A stretch of DNA of 64,000 bases from an uncultured Muribaculaceae bacterium (GTDB lineage: Bacteria > Bacteroidota > Bacteroidia > Bacteroidales > Muribaculaceae), in the NCBI GenBank assembly GCA_904501735.1, contig CAJGBY010000004.1, positions 62,001-126,000 on the forward strand, given 5' to 3'. The notes under the pieces are model-generated. The model saw only the letters and a program-made list of their open reading frames with translations. It ran no database searches and was not told the DNA's origin. The position numbers were made by a program, and so were the translations under genes. Of this stretch, positions 1 to 8,024 are shown piece by piece. How positions within the stretch are numbered: the first letter of the stretch is position 1; each line of letters opens with the position of its first letter.

Positions 1-209
1 CAGTGCGATTGGCTGTGTCGCTTGGAGGTGATAGTGATACGATAGCATGTATGACAGGAAGTATAGCAGCAGCTTTTTATGGAGTGCCCGATGAATTGGT
101 AGCAAAGTTCTTGTCTTATCTGTCGGACGAAATGAGAACTGTGTTGGATAACTTCGAAAAAATGCTTGTCGACCGTCAAAAACGCTCTTTCGGAGTTATA
201 ATGGAATAA
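1..209 (+). CDS. ADP-ribosylglycohydrolase family protein, C-terminal fragment
   Basis: This is the 3' end of a gene that begins before the window. The visible residues contain the motif SLGGDSDTIACMTGSIA, the conserved C-terminal metal-binding signature of ADP-ribosylglycohydrolases, in which the paired aspartates bind Mg. A helix with the sequence AFYGVPDEL follows, as is usual in the family. Such enzymes remove ADP-ribose from proteins or small molecules; the substrate here cannot be told. The reading frame enters from base 1 without a stop, so no start is called. A hairpin terminator follows 27 bases after the stop. Confidence 0.85.
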   Translation, partial: VRLAVSLGGDSDTIACMTGSIAAAFYGVPDELVAKFLSYLSDEMRTVLDNFEKMLVDRQKRSFGVIME

Positions 210-236
210 ATTAAATTTTGAACATAACATTAAGGA

Positions 237-269
237 GTCAATCTATCGTGTGGATAGGTTGACTTTTTT
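237..269 (+). terminator. Rho-independent terminator after the ADP-ribosylglycohydrolase gene
   Basis: The arms gtcaatctatc and ggataggttgac can pair around a short loop and are followed by six T residues. The hairpin separates the upstream gene from the aspT-aspD pair. Confidence 0.8.
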
Positions 270-349
270 GTGTCGTGTAGCAAACCAAGTAAGCCGTTGT
301 AGTGTTTTATCGAAGAAAAATGTTTAATAACAAAAAACAAGTATGAATT

Positions 350-2050
350 ATGAATTGGTTTGTTGACACATTCAGAGAATATCCCTCATTGGCGATATTT
401 CTCACGATTGGCGTAGGCTTCTGGATAGGGAAGCTTAAGTACAAGAGTTTCTCGCTCGGTACAGTAACATCGGTGCTACTTGTGGGCGTTCTTGTGGGGC
501 AAATGGGCATAGCGATTTCAGGACCGCTGAAGTCGGTGTTCTTTTTGCTGTTTCTGTTCTCGATAGGTTACAGTGTAGGACCGCAATTTTTTAGCGCCTT
601 GCGAGGCGACGGCATAAAGCAAGTCGTGTTTGCCTGTGTGTTGTGTGTTGTGTGTTTGCTCGTAACTTGGGGTATTGCTGTCGCATTTGGTTACAATCCA
701 GGAGAAGCTGCGGGATTGTTGTCGGGTGCACAAACAATATCGGCCGTTATCGGTGTGGGTGGCGATACTATTCAAACACTTGGAGTGTCGGCTGCCGAAA
801 AGAAAGCGTGGATTGATATGATTCCAGTGTGTTATGCTGTAACCTACATATTTGGTACTGTGGGCTCGGCTTATATCCTTGGTAACATAGGTCCTAAGCT
901 ACTTGGTGGTCTTGAAAAAGTGAAGGCACAAACAGTAGAACTTGCTCGAAAACTCAATCAAAGTAGTATTACAGATGATCCTGCTTACATTAATGCTTGC
1001 CGTCCTGTATCATTTCGTGCTTATAAGGTTTCGGCCGATTTCTTTGCTACTCCTCGCACAGTAGATGAGATTGAAGAACACTTCAAGAGCCTTGGACGAC
1101 GCATCTTTGTGGAACGCTTGCGTATCAATGGTGAGATAGTGGAGGTAAAACCCGATATGAAAGTGTCGATAGGCGATGAAATGGTGTTGAGCGGTCGTCG
1201 CGAATATATTGTGCAAGACGAAAGTTGGATTGGAGCCGAAGTGAGCGATTACGAACTACTTAGCTTCCCAGCCGAAGAATTGCCAATCACGATTACCAAG
1301 AAAGTGGCCGATGGCAGTACTGTTGACGACCTACGAGCAAAACCGTTTATGCGTGGTATAATGATTAAGAGCATTAAGCGTGGTGGCGTGGAAATTCCTG
1401 TGCTTGCGCAAACAAAGCTTCAAGCAGGCGATACTATTCGCATCGTGGGACTTGTGCAAGAAGTGAATGCAGCGGCTCCACAGTTGGGTTATGTAGACCG
1501 TCCAACCAATAAGACCGACCTTGTGTTTGTGGGATTGGGTATTGTGATCGGTGGACTCATCGGAGCATTAACATTACATCTTGGAGGTGTACCTATCAGC
1601 CTAAGTACAAGCGGTGGCGCATTGATTGCTGGATTGTTCTTCGGTTGGTTACGCTCAAAGCACCCAACATTTGGTGGTATACCCGAACCTGCAGTATGGA
1701 TTCTTAATAATTTGGGTTTGAATATGTTCATTGCCGTAATTGGTATTGTGGCAGGTCCAACCTTTATTAGTGGTATTAAGGAAGTAGGTTTTATGTTGTT
1801 CATCGCAGGTGTGCTTGCTACCACTATTCCGTTGCTTATTGGAATATGGATGGGAGCCAAGATATTCAAGTTCCACCCAGCGATCAATCTCGGTTGTTGT
1901 GCCGGTGGTCGCACCACTACAGCAGCCCTTGGTGCAATTCAAGATTCGCTCGACAGCACGCTCCCAGCTATGGGTTACACAGTTACTTATGCAATCGGCA
2001 ATACTCTGCTAATCCTATGGGGTGTGGCAATCGTACTGCTAATGGCATAA
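350..2050 (+). CDS. aspT: Aspartate:alanine antiporter, AspT family
   Basis: Inner-membrane exchanger expected to import aspartate and export alanine. The 566-residue protein has the family layout: a first membrane half (about residues 10-200), a soluble middle part with two RCK_C/TrkA-C-like stretches (about 205-380), and a second membrane half (about 390-566) rich in Gly and Ala. The length is normal for AspT. The start at 350 is the only ATG in this frame near the 5' end that keeps the first membrane helix. The aspartate 4-decarboxylase gene follows after 37 bases, the expected partner. Together they form a proton-motive cycle: Asp in, decarboxylation consumes a cytoplasmic proton, Ala out. 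The pairing makes the substrate assignment much firmer than the transporter sequence alone. Confidence 0.9.
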   Translation: MNWFVDTFREYPSLAIFLTIGVGFWIGKLKYKSFSLGTVTSVLLVGVLVGQMGIAISGPLKSVFFLLFLFSIGYSVGPQFFSALRGDGIKQVVFACVLCVVCLLVTWGIAVAFGYNPGEAAGLLSGAQTISAVIGVGGDTIQTLGVSAAEKKAWIDMIPVCYAVTYIFGTVGSAYILGNIGPKLLGGLEKVKAQTVELARKLNQSSITDDPAYINACRPVSFRAYKVSADFFATPRTVDEIEEHFKSLGRRIFVERLRINGEIVEVKPDMKVSIGDEMVLSGRREYIVQDESWIGAEVSDYELLSFPAEELPITITKKVADGSTVDDLRAKPFMRGIMIKSIKRGGVEIPVLAQTKLQAGDTIRIVGLVQEVNAAAPQLGYVDRPTNKTDLVFVGLGIVIGGLIGALTLHLGGVPISLSTSGGALIAGLFFGWLRSKHPTFGGIPEPAVWILNNLGLNMFIAVIGIVAGPTFISGIKEVGFMLFIAGVLATTIPLLIGIWMGAKIFKFHPAINLGCCAGGRTTTAALGAIQDSLDSTLPAMGYTVTYAIGNTLLILWGVAIVLLMA

Positions 2051-2087
2051 CCAAAATCAATGTTTATTATTAAAATGTCAAAAAACA

Positions 2088-3731
2088 ATGGACAAACAAA
2101 AAGAAAACGATAAGTTGCTTTCGCGTGAATATGAAAAGCAACTTGAAAAAATGAGCCCTTTTGAAATCAAAAACAAATTGATTGCAATGGCGCAAGCTGA
2201 CGCTCGAAAATCTACTCACACGTTCTTAAATGCCGGTCGAGGCAACCCTAACTGGATTTCGACCATTCCGCGCGAAGCATTCTTCCTATTGGGAGAGTGG
2301 GCTATGAACGAATGTAAGCGAGTGATGTATGACGAAGCAGGCATAGCAGGTATTCCGTCGAAACAAGGCATGGCGGTGCGATTGCGTGATTTTATAGTGA
2401 ATCATCAGGACTGCCGTGGGGCCGAATTGCTAAATGGAGCATTCATTTACCTTGTGGCAAAGGGTACCGACCCCGATGATTTGGCTCTCGAATGGGCTGA
2501 AGCAGTGATAGGCGACCAATATCCAACTCCCGACCGCATATTGCGTAACACAGAGGTGATTGTGCAAGATTATCTGGCTCAGGAAATGGGTGGAAAGGGT
2601 TGTAAAGATATGAAATTTGACCTATTCGCGTGCGAAGGTGGTACGGCGGGAATGTGTTATGCATTCGATTCGCTCCAACAAAACTACTTGCTGCGCGAAG
2701 GTGATAAAATTGCGCTAATGTCGCCTATTTTCACACCTTATATTGAGATTCCTCACTTGGCTCGCTTCAACTTTGATGTGGTGGAGATAAGTGCAAATCG
2801 CGTTGACCAAAATGGCTATCACACATGGCAATATGCCGATGAAGAAATAGATAAACTACGCGATAAGAATGTGAAATTGCTGTGTCTTGTGAACCCGAGC
2901 AATCCACCATCTTACACCTTGTCGCGACACACGCTCGATCGTATTATCGACATCGTGAAAACCGACAATCCAGACCTTATGATTATCACCGACGATGTGT
3001 ATGGCACATTTGTGAAGGATTTCCGTTCGCTTATGTATGAATTGCCCGAAAATACCTTGTGCGTGTACTCATTCTCGAAGTATTTCGGTGCTACTGGTTG
3101 GCGTTTGGCAGTCATTGCAGCGCAACAGCAAAATGTATTTGACCGCTTGATAGCTAATCTTCCCGAAGCTGATAAGTGTGCGCTCAACAAACGCTATGGC
3201 TCGTTGACTCTCGAACCCGAAAAGATGAAATTCATCGATCGCATGGTGGCCGATAGCCGTCTTGTGGCATTGAACCACACGGCAGGGTTGTCAACTCCAC
3301 AACAAATTCAGATGTCGCTATTTGCTGCATTCTCATTGCTCGACACCGAAAATGTGTATAAAGCAAAGATGCAAAAGAAAATCAAGGAACGCCTCGAAGC
3401 ATTGTGGCAAACAACAGGATTCACCTTGCTACCCGATGAGTTGCGTGCAGGCTATTACTCTGAAATCGACATAATGGTGTGGGCTAAGAAGTTCTATGGA
3501 GAAGACTTTGCTAAGTATCTCGAAGCAAACTACGAACCTCTCGATTTCGTGATGCGATTGGCTCAAGAAACAGCAGTGGTGCTGCTCAATGGCGACGGAT
3601 TTGACGGGCCTCTATGGTCGGTGCGTGCATCGTTGGCTAATCTTGTGGAAAGCGATTACCTAAAGATTGGTACTGCTATTCGTGCCATTCTCGACGAATA
3701 CCACAATAAATTCGTAGAATGTAAGAAGTAG
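2088..3731 (+). CDS. aspD: Aspartate 4-decarboxylase (PLP enzyme)
   Basis: Converts L-aspartate to L-alanine and CO2 in the cytoplasm, with minor aminotransferase activity known for the family. The 547-residue length matches this fold-type I PLP enzyme. The motif SFSKYFGATGWR contains the PLP-binding lysine (K331), and NPSNPPS and TDDVYG form the cofactor pocket. The N-terminus (REYEKQLEKMSPFEIKNKL) is the typical decarboxylase extension that plain aspartate aminotransferases lack. It lies 37 bases after aspT, is surely cotranscribed with it, and ends at a strong hairpin. Confidence 0.92.
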   Translation: MDKQKENDKLLSREYEKQLEKMSPFEIKNKLIAMAQADARKSTHTFLNAGRGNPNWISTIPREAFFLLGEWAMNECKRVMYDEAGIAGIPSKQGMAVRLRDFIVNHQDCRGAELLNGAFIYLVAKGTDPDDLALEWAEAVIGDQYPTPDRILRNTEVIVQDYLAQEMGGKGCKDMKFDLFACEGGTAGMCYAFDSLQQNYLLREGDKIALMSPIFTPYIEIPHLARFNFDVVEISANRVDQNGYHTWQYADEEIDKLRDKNVKLLCLVNPSNPPSYTLSRHTLDRIIDIVKTDNPDLMIITDDVYGTFVKDFRSLMYELPENTLCVYSFSKYFGATGWRLAVIAAQQQNVFDRLIANLPEADKCALNKRYGSLTLEPEKMKFIDRMVADSRLVALNHTAGLSTPQQIQMSLFAAFSLLDTENVYKAKMQKKIKERLEALWQTTGFTLLPDELRAGYYSEIDIMVWAKKFYGEDFAKYLEANYEPLDFVMRLAQETAVVLLNGDGFDGPLWSVRASLANLVESDYLKIGTAIRAILDEYHNKFVECKK

Positions 3732-3748
3732 GGATGTAATCTAAATAA

Positions 3749-3780
3749 AATATCCGCCTTGAAAAATCAGGGCGGATATT
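3749..3780. terminator. Bidirectional terminator between aspD and the nrdG-like gene
   Basis: A near-perfect 13-bp stem with arms aatatccgccttg and cagggcggatatt lies between two convergent genes. A/T-rich flanks on both sides let it serve both strands. Confidence 0.75.
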
Positions 3781-3784
3781 GATT

Positions 3785-4687
3785 TTATATCTCCATTATT
3801 ACTCCGTCGATAGGAGGGTTGGTGTCTTGTTGAGGTTGTTTGGTTTGTATTGGCTCAACTTGTGGTTGCTCCTCGGTAGGTTGTGGTTGTTCTGCAACCT
3901 TTTGTTTTGGCTTTTTCGCCTTCTTTGATTTTGCTTTTTTAGGCTTCTCAGGTTTAGGCTGTTCGGCTTCTTGAACTTCTTCTACTTGTGGCTCTTCTAC
4001 AGTTTCTTCAACGACTTGTGGAAGGATTTCTTCTTGTTTTTCCTCTTGACGGTCGGCAATTTCGATAGGAGCAAGTGCCTCAACATCTTCGTAGTCGCCT
4101 ATTTCTTCGTTTTCGATGTTATTGTTGTTGTCGGCATTTCCGGCATCGTCGTCTTGAGGTTCTTCCACTATTTCTTCTGTCTTAGCCGCGTCGTTATCTA
4201 ATTGACGCACTTCGTCGGGCTCGGTGCGAATGTATCGGTCGGTAATGTCGATGAGAGTGCAATCCTCAGTAACCTCAAACACTCGTTGATTGGTGTCGGG
4301 GGTTCCAAGAGCGCCCTTGAATGCTTGATAAGGACCAGTCTTGAGGTAGTTGAAATTGCAATAATCAATTTCCTTGGCTATTTCATCAAGACCAGAGTAC
4401 CAAGCCGTTCTCAATCCTGCGAAATTGTGCTTGATGAATCGAGCCATAGTGTTGATTTCGCTTGGTTCGTGTTCGCCACCCATAAAGCACACACATGTGA
4501 TGACATGGCAGTAGTTTTGTAATATACCACGCAATTCCTTAATTGTGAGTGGAGTGCCCTTGTCTTTCCAAAGAGTGCGTTCGCAGCAACCAGGACACTT
4601 AATGGTGCAACCTGTGATGTTCACCACGAGGCTCACTTCGTTAGGGATTACTCGGCAAGATATGTCAATGGTGTGATATTTAAGCAT
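3785..4687 (-). CDS. Anaerobic ribonucleotide reductase activase-like radical SAM protein with long charged tail
   Basis: The first ~155 residues look like NrdG, the radical SAM enzyme that makes the glycyl radical on anaerobic ribonucleotide reductase. The cluster motif CTIKCPGC gives cysteines 27, 31 and 34 (CX3CX2C), and MGGEHE at about 69-74 is the SAM-binding GGE motif. From about residue 160 to 300 it carries a low-complexity tail: first Asp/Glu/Asn-rich, then Glu/Val/Gln repeats, then a Lys/Pro/Ala patch (about KPKKAKSKKAKKPK), and a short end PPIDGVIMEI. NrdG is normally near 155 residues, so the tail nearly doubles it. No nrdD lies in the window, so the partner is inferred. It is last in a five-gene minus-strand run, 11 bases after aroB. 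Confidence 0.75.
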   Translation of the reverse strand: MLKYHTIDISCRVIPNEVSLVVNITGCTIKCPGCCERTLWKDKGTPLTIKELRGILQNYCHVITCVCFMGGEHEPSEINTMARFIKHNFAGLRTAWYSGLDEIAKEIDYCNFNYLKTGPYQAFKGALGTPDTNQRVFEVTEDCTLIDITDRYIRTEPDEVRQLDNDAAKTEEIVEEPQDDDAGNADNNNNIENEEIGDYEDVEALAPIEIADRQEEKQEEILPQVVEETVEEPQVEEVQEAEQPKPEKPKKAKSKKAKKPKQKVAEQPQPTEEQPQVEPIQTKQPQQDTNPPIDGVIMEI

Positions 4688-4698
4688 TTTGTAATGAA

Positions 4699-5757
4699 TT
4701 AGATGTGCATTAAGTCGCGATAGATGTCGAGTGATGCCTTAACATCGTCCTCGCTTGCTTCGCAGTTGATTTTTATGTCGCCAATGGCGTTGAGTAGTGA
4801 GAAATTCATTTCGCCACGGTTACTCTTCTTGTCGTGTTGCATAAGAGCGATAAGTGCAGGGTAATCGTCGCAAGTGATGTGGAAAGCTCCGTAATTGTCG
4901 TGAACAAATTGTGCATAGCGATGCAAGATGGTACTGTCAAACTTAAGCATCAAGTGCGACAATACCAATTCCACTACCATACCCCAAGCAACGGCATATC
5001 CGTGAGGAATAGGTGCTAGGCGTTGCATGGCAAGACTTTCGAAAGCATGACCTACGGTGTGTCCGAGATTGAGCGCGCGTCGCAATCCCTTTTCGTGAGG
5101 GTCTTGAGCCACGATGTCGCGTTTCACATTCACCGATTCTTCGAGAAGGTCGAGAAGATGGTCGGGTGTGTAGTTGTCGAAGTCGAATGCAAGCAACTTG
5201 TTGAAAGTTGAAGAGTCCTTGAGAAGGCTATGCTTTAGCATTTCGGCAAATCCCGATTTCACTTCCTCGATAGGGAGTGTGTAAAGAGGAATAGTGGAAA
5301 TGATAACAGCTTTCGCCTCGTTGAACACACCCACTTCGTTCTTTAGACCATTGAAGTTGATGCCAGTTTTGCCACCAACGGCTGCATCGACAGCACTCAA
5401 TAGTGTTGTAGGAATGTTGAAGAAAGGAATGCCGCGTTTGAATGTTGACGCAGCAAATCCACCAAGGTCGGTAACCATGCCACCGCCGAGATTGATCAAT
5501 AGCGAGCGACGAGTAGCACCATTGTTGCCAAGTTCGCTCCACACATGAGCAAGGCTCTCGATATTTTTGTAGGTATCGCCTGCCGGGATAGTGATATTTA
5601 TAGCATTATGTGTGTAAAGTGTTTCACCAAACTTAGGCGCAACATAGTGAGCCGTGTTCTCATCGGTAAGCACAAATAGCTTATTGAAATCCATTTCTGA
5701 AAGCAATTGTGCGAGCGCTTGATTTATTTCGTTGGTGAATATAATTGATTGTGACAT
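4699..5757 (-). CDS. aroB: 3-dehydroquinate synthase
   Basis: Second step of the shikimate pathway: DAHP to 3-dehydroquinate, NAD- and Zn-dependent, cytoplasmic. The 352 residues include the NAD-binding run GGGMVTDLGG (91-100), GGKTGIN (128-134), the SGFAEMLKHSL motif and the metal and substrate histidines in LNLGHTVGHAFE (230-240) and PHGYAVAWGM (251-260). Length is typical. It is the fourth gene of the run, 18 bases after the HAD phosphatase gene, whose relevance to aromatic synthesis is not evident. Confidence 0.95.
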   Translation of the reverse strand: MSQSIIFTNEINQALAQLLSEMDFNKLFVLTDENTAHYVAPKFGETLYTHNAINITIPAGDTYKNIESLAHVWSELGNNGATRRSLLINLGGGMVTDLGGFAASTFKRGIPFFNIPTTLLSAVDAAVGGKTGINFNGLKNEVGVFNEAKAVIISTIPLYTLPIEEVKSGFAEMLKHSLLKDSSTFNKLLAFDFDNYTPDHLLDLLEESVNVKRDIVAQDPHEKGLRRALNLGHTVGHAFESLAMQRLAPIPHGYAVAWGMVVELVLSHLMLKFDSTILHRYAQFVHDNYGAFHITCDDYPALIALMQHDKKSNRGEMNFSLLNAIGDIKINCEASEDDVKASLDIYRDLMHI

Positions 5758-5775
5758 AATGTTGTGTTGTGCTGA

Positions 5776-6513
5776 TTAATTTCTAAAAGCTTCGATAAGA
5801 GTAGGTAGTGCATTGGCAAATTCGGCCATTGAGCCAAATACCAAGTCGGCACCAGCCTTTTCCATTTCATCTTTAGGAATAGGACCTGTAGTAATACCTA
5901 TTACGAAGCAGCCAGCAGCTTTGCCTGCCTTGACGCCAAGAGGGGCGTTCTCGATAACGATACATTCTTGGGCTGTGCGTCCAACTTTCTCCATTCCGCG
6001 TAGATAAGGCTCAGGGTGAGGCTTACAATTGGTAACATCGTGAGCAGTAACTCGCTTGTCGTGGTCGAAAATTCCAGCATAGTCGGTATCGAGGCAATTC
6101 AAGATAGATGCTTGTCCCGAACCAGTTACAAGCACGCGTTCGATATTGTTGTCGCGCAGAATAGAGGTCATGCGTTGAGCATCGGGCATAACTTCCACCT
6201 TGCCCACTTCGCCGAAATATTTTGCTTTGATGGCATATAGCTCGGCAGCTTTTTCGTCGCTCACTTCTTCGTTGAAAGAGCGTTTGAATAGCAATCGGAT
6301 AATGCCAGCCCCTGTCATACCCTCATAGATGTAGAATTCATCGAGAGAAGCCTCGATGTTGAGTTCGTCGGTGAGCTTTTTCCACGCAATAGTGTGGTAT
6401 TTCATCGAATCGTACAACACACCGTCCATGTCGATGAGAGCAGTGGCGATGTTTAGCTGATTGATGCCTTTGGTTTGCTTATATTTAGCGATTATATCGT
6501 TGAATTGGTTCAT
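5776..6513 (-). CDS. HAD-family hydrolase, beta-phosphoglucomutase-like
   Basis: Cytoplasmic phosphatase or phosphomutase of the haloacid dehalogenase superfamily. Motif I is IDMDGVLYDS with nucleophile D28 and general acid D30, motif II is VTGSGQAS, the motif III lysine is in CKPHPEPY, and motif IV is VIENAPLGVKAG. A helical cap lies between motifs I and II, as in subfamily I enzymes. The start at 6513 gives 245 residues and leaves a 14-base gap after the upstream gene; an earlier ATG at 6552 would overlap that gene and add an unconserved leader. The substrate is unknown; sugar phosphates are usual. Confidence 0.85.
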   Translation of the reverse strand: MNQFNDIIAKYKQTKGINQLNIATALIDMDGVLYDSMKYHTIAWKKLTDELNIEASLDEFYIYEGMTGAGIIRLLFKRSFNEEVSDEKAAELYAIKAKYFGEVGKVEVMPDAQRMTSILRDNNIERVLVTGSGQASILNCLDTDYAGIFDHDKRVTAHDVTNCKPHPEPYLRGMEKVGRTAQECIVIENAPLGVKAGKAAGCFVIGITTGPIPKDEMEKAGADLVFGSMAEFANALPTLIEAFRN

Positions 6514-6527
6514 TGTCGTAGAAATGT

Positions 6528-7238
6528 TTATCGTGTAGTAATGTGATAGCAACTTTGTTTTCGTTCAAATTTCACATAGCAGCGTCCGTCCTCGCGCATT
6601 TTGTAAAGCACCTCACCAAGAATGTTCTTCAAGTCCTCGGTACTCATGATGTAGGTAGAGTCGGAATGGTGGAATCGTCGCCAACTGATATCGAATGTAG
6701 TACCATAGACATGGCACGACATATCGGTAGCATTGCGATTGCGACGGCGCAATTTGGCGATAGAAGTGTTGGTGCGAAGCACACTTGTTACAATCATTCG
6801 GCATTCTTTACCTCCGCGTGCCACTACAGTGTCGGTGAACGCCTTTCCTATGTCCTTAAGAAGTGTTGCTGCTTTAGGAATGAGGTAGGGTAAAGAATGT
6901 GATAGTGAATCAAGTTCATATTCGTCGCAGGATGTAATCTCAACGATAGGTTGGTTGATGTTATAGGCATCTTTATAAGATTCTATAGGGTCAATACCTA
7001 TCGCTTGCGCTGCTTGTAACTGCACATCATTCTTGTCGTTGAAAGCCGCTCCGAGTGACTTGCCAACGCCTCGTGTTTTGACATTGTAAACGAAATTTTC
7101 GTTGCCGTTGTTGGCTGTTTTGTTCGATTTGGTCATGTTGATGATTTTTACAGGACCATTTTCGTTTTCGGGAGCATCACAACCAACAAGCAGCGTTGAG
7201 CATAAAGCTAACGCTAATGAAATATATAAATTTTTCAT
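6528..7238 (-). CDS. Lipoprotein with M15/VanY-like peptidase motif (DUF5715-like)
   Basis: The N-terminus is a lipoprotein signal with lipobox LLVGC, so Cys20 is probably lipidated and the protein sits in the envelope. The C-terminal half contains TSVLRT (R155) and SCHVYGTTFDIS, which matches the SxHxxGxxxD zinc motif of M15 D-Ala-D-Ala carboxypeptidases (H176, D183). It resembles a Bacteroidota family I remember as DUF5715, but the name should be checked. A role in trimming peptidoglycan peptides is an inference. It lies 21 bases after the nitroreductase gene and 14 bases before the HAD gene, so it is in their operon. Confidence 0.65.
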   Translation of the reverse strand: MKNLYISLALALCSTLLVGCDAPENENGPVKIINMTKSNKTANNGNENFVYNVKTRGVGKSLGAAFNDKNDVQLQAAQAIGIDPIESYKDAYNINQPIVEITSCDEYELDSLSHSLPYLIPKAATLLKDIGKAFTDTVVARGGKECRMIVTSVLRTNTSIAKLRRRNRNATDMSCHVYGTTFDISWRRFHHSDSTYIMSTEDLKNILGEVLYKMREDGRCYVKFERKQSCYHITTR

Positions 7239-7259
7239 AGAAGATAGATGTGCGTTGCT

Positions 7260-7862
7260 TTATTTACCTACAGTCTGTACAAGCAACACAGTCTCCTTAT
7301 CGTTGAGTTTAAGAGCCTTTTTCAAACCTTCTTGGTCGAAACTTGCTCTAACTACTGTTTTCAAACCTTCAGATGCGCACCATAGATAGATATTGTTGCT
7401 CATAGCACCCACAGTCATTCCTGCAAAAATATCTTTGTCTTGCTTAGCAAGGTCGGCAACAAGAGCCACATTGAGAGGGGCTACTTTTGCATAGTCTTGC
7501 ATTGCGCTCACACCGCGATGGTCGCCACTATTGATGTGAATGAGCTTGTTTTCTTTAGGCTCATAGCGATACACAGCTTCGGGAGTGATTACATAGGCAC
7601 TCATTTCTTGACGATTGAGTGCAGTAGCCACAGTACGCTTGTCGGGACGATTGTAGCCACAAGCAATCCATAGCATGTCGCTTAATTGTTGATGAGTGAG
7701 AGTGGCATTGGTGAATTCGCGTGATGATTGACGATTGTTCACTGCTTCCATTAATGGCATTCCACCGTTACGAGTAGGCTCTGGTAGTTGAATGTCCTGA
7801 GCAGTTATGTTACAAGATGTCATAAGTAGAATTGTACTTAAAACTAATGATTTTAATTTCAT
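7260..7862 (-). CDS. Exported nitroreductase-family (SagB/ThcOx-like) protein
   Basis: A 200-residue flavin nitroreductase-fold protein. It has an N-terminal signal (MKLKSLVLSTILLMTSC) ending in a possible lipobox or in ITA before QDIQLPEP. The motif NNRQSSREF is the usual FMN phosphate-binding region, and GAMSNNIYLWCASEGL is the conserved later helix. Most of the family is cytoplasmic, so the signal sequence marks the exported Bacteroidota subgroup. Substrate unknown. It is the first gene of the minus-strand run 7862-3785 and has a good Bacteroidota promoter upstream. Confidence 0.75.
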   Translation of the reverse strand: MKLKSLVLSTILLMTSCNITAQDIQLPEPTRNGGMPLMEAVNNRQSSREFTNATLTHQQLSDMLWIACGYNRPDKRTVATALNRQEMSAYVITPEAVYRYEPKENKLIHINSGDHRGVSAMQDYAKVAPLNVALVADLAKQDKDIFAGMTVGAMSNNIYLWCASEGLKTVVRASFDQEGLKKALKLNDKETVLLVQTVGK

Positions 7863-7891
7863 AAAAGCGATTATTAAATAAAAGTGTCATT

Positions 7892-7923
7892 CAAAGGTAG
7901 TGCAAAGTGATGAAAATAACAAA
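7892..7923 (-). promoter_or_regulatory. Bacteroidota promoter for the nitroreductase-aroB-nrdG-like run
   Basis: On the minus strand TTTG and TACCTTTG are separated by 20 bases, matching the Bacteroidota -33/-7 consensus. The -7 element ends about 30 bases before the ATG of the nitroreductase gene. Confidence 0.7.
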
Positions 7924-7931
7924 TTTAATAT

Positions 7932-7939
7932 TAAATTTG
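7932..7939 (+). promoter_or_regulatory. Possible -7 element for the tricorn-like protease
   Basis: TAAATTTG fits the -7 consensus, but I see no good TTTG 19-20 bases upstream. The implied leader is about 80 nt. Confidence 0.35.
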
Positions 7940-8024
7940 TAGCTGATTGGCGCAATTTGTAAAATTCCTGCGTCAAAACCGAGATTGGATATACTTGAAA
8001 ATAAACATTAAAAGAGAAAATAAT

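Noticed and set aside
3971..4522. Plus-strand open frames over the nrdG-like gene
   Set aside because: They arise from the repetitive Glu-rich tail read backwards.
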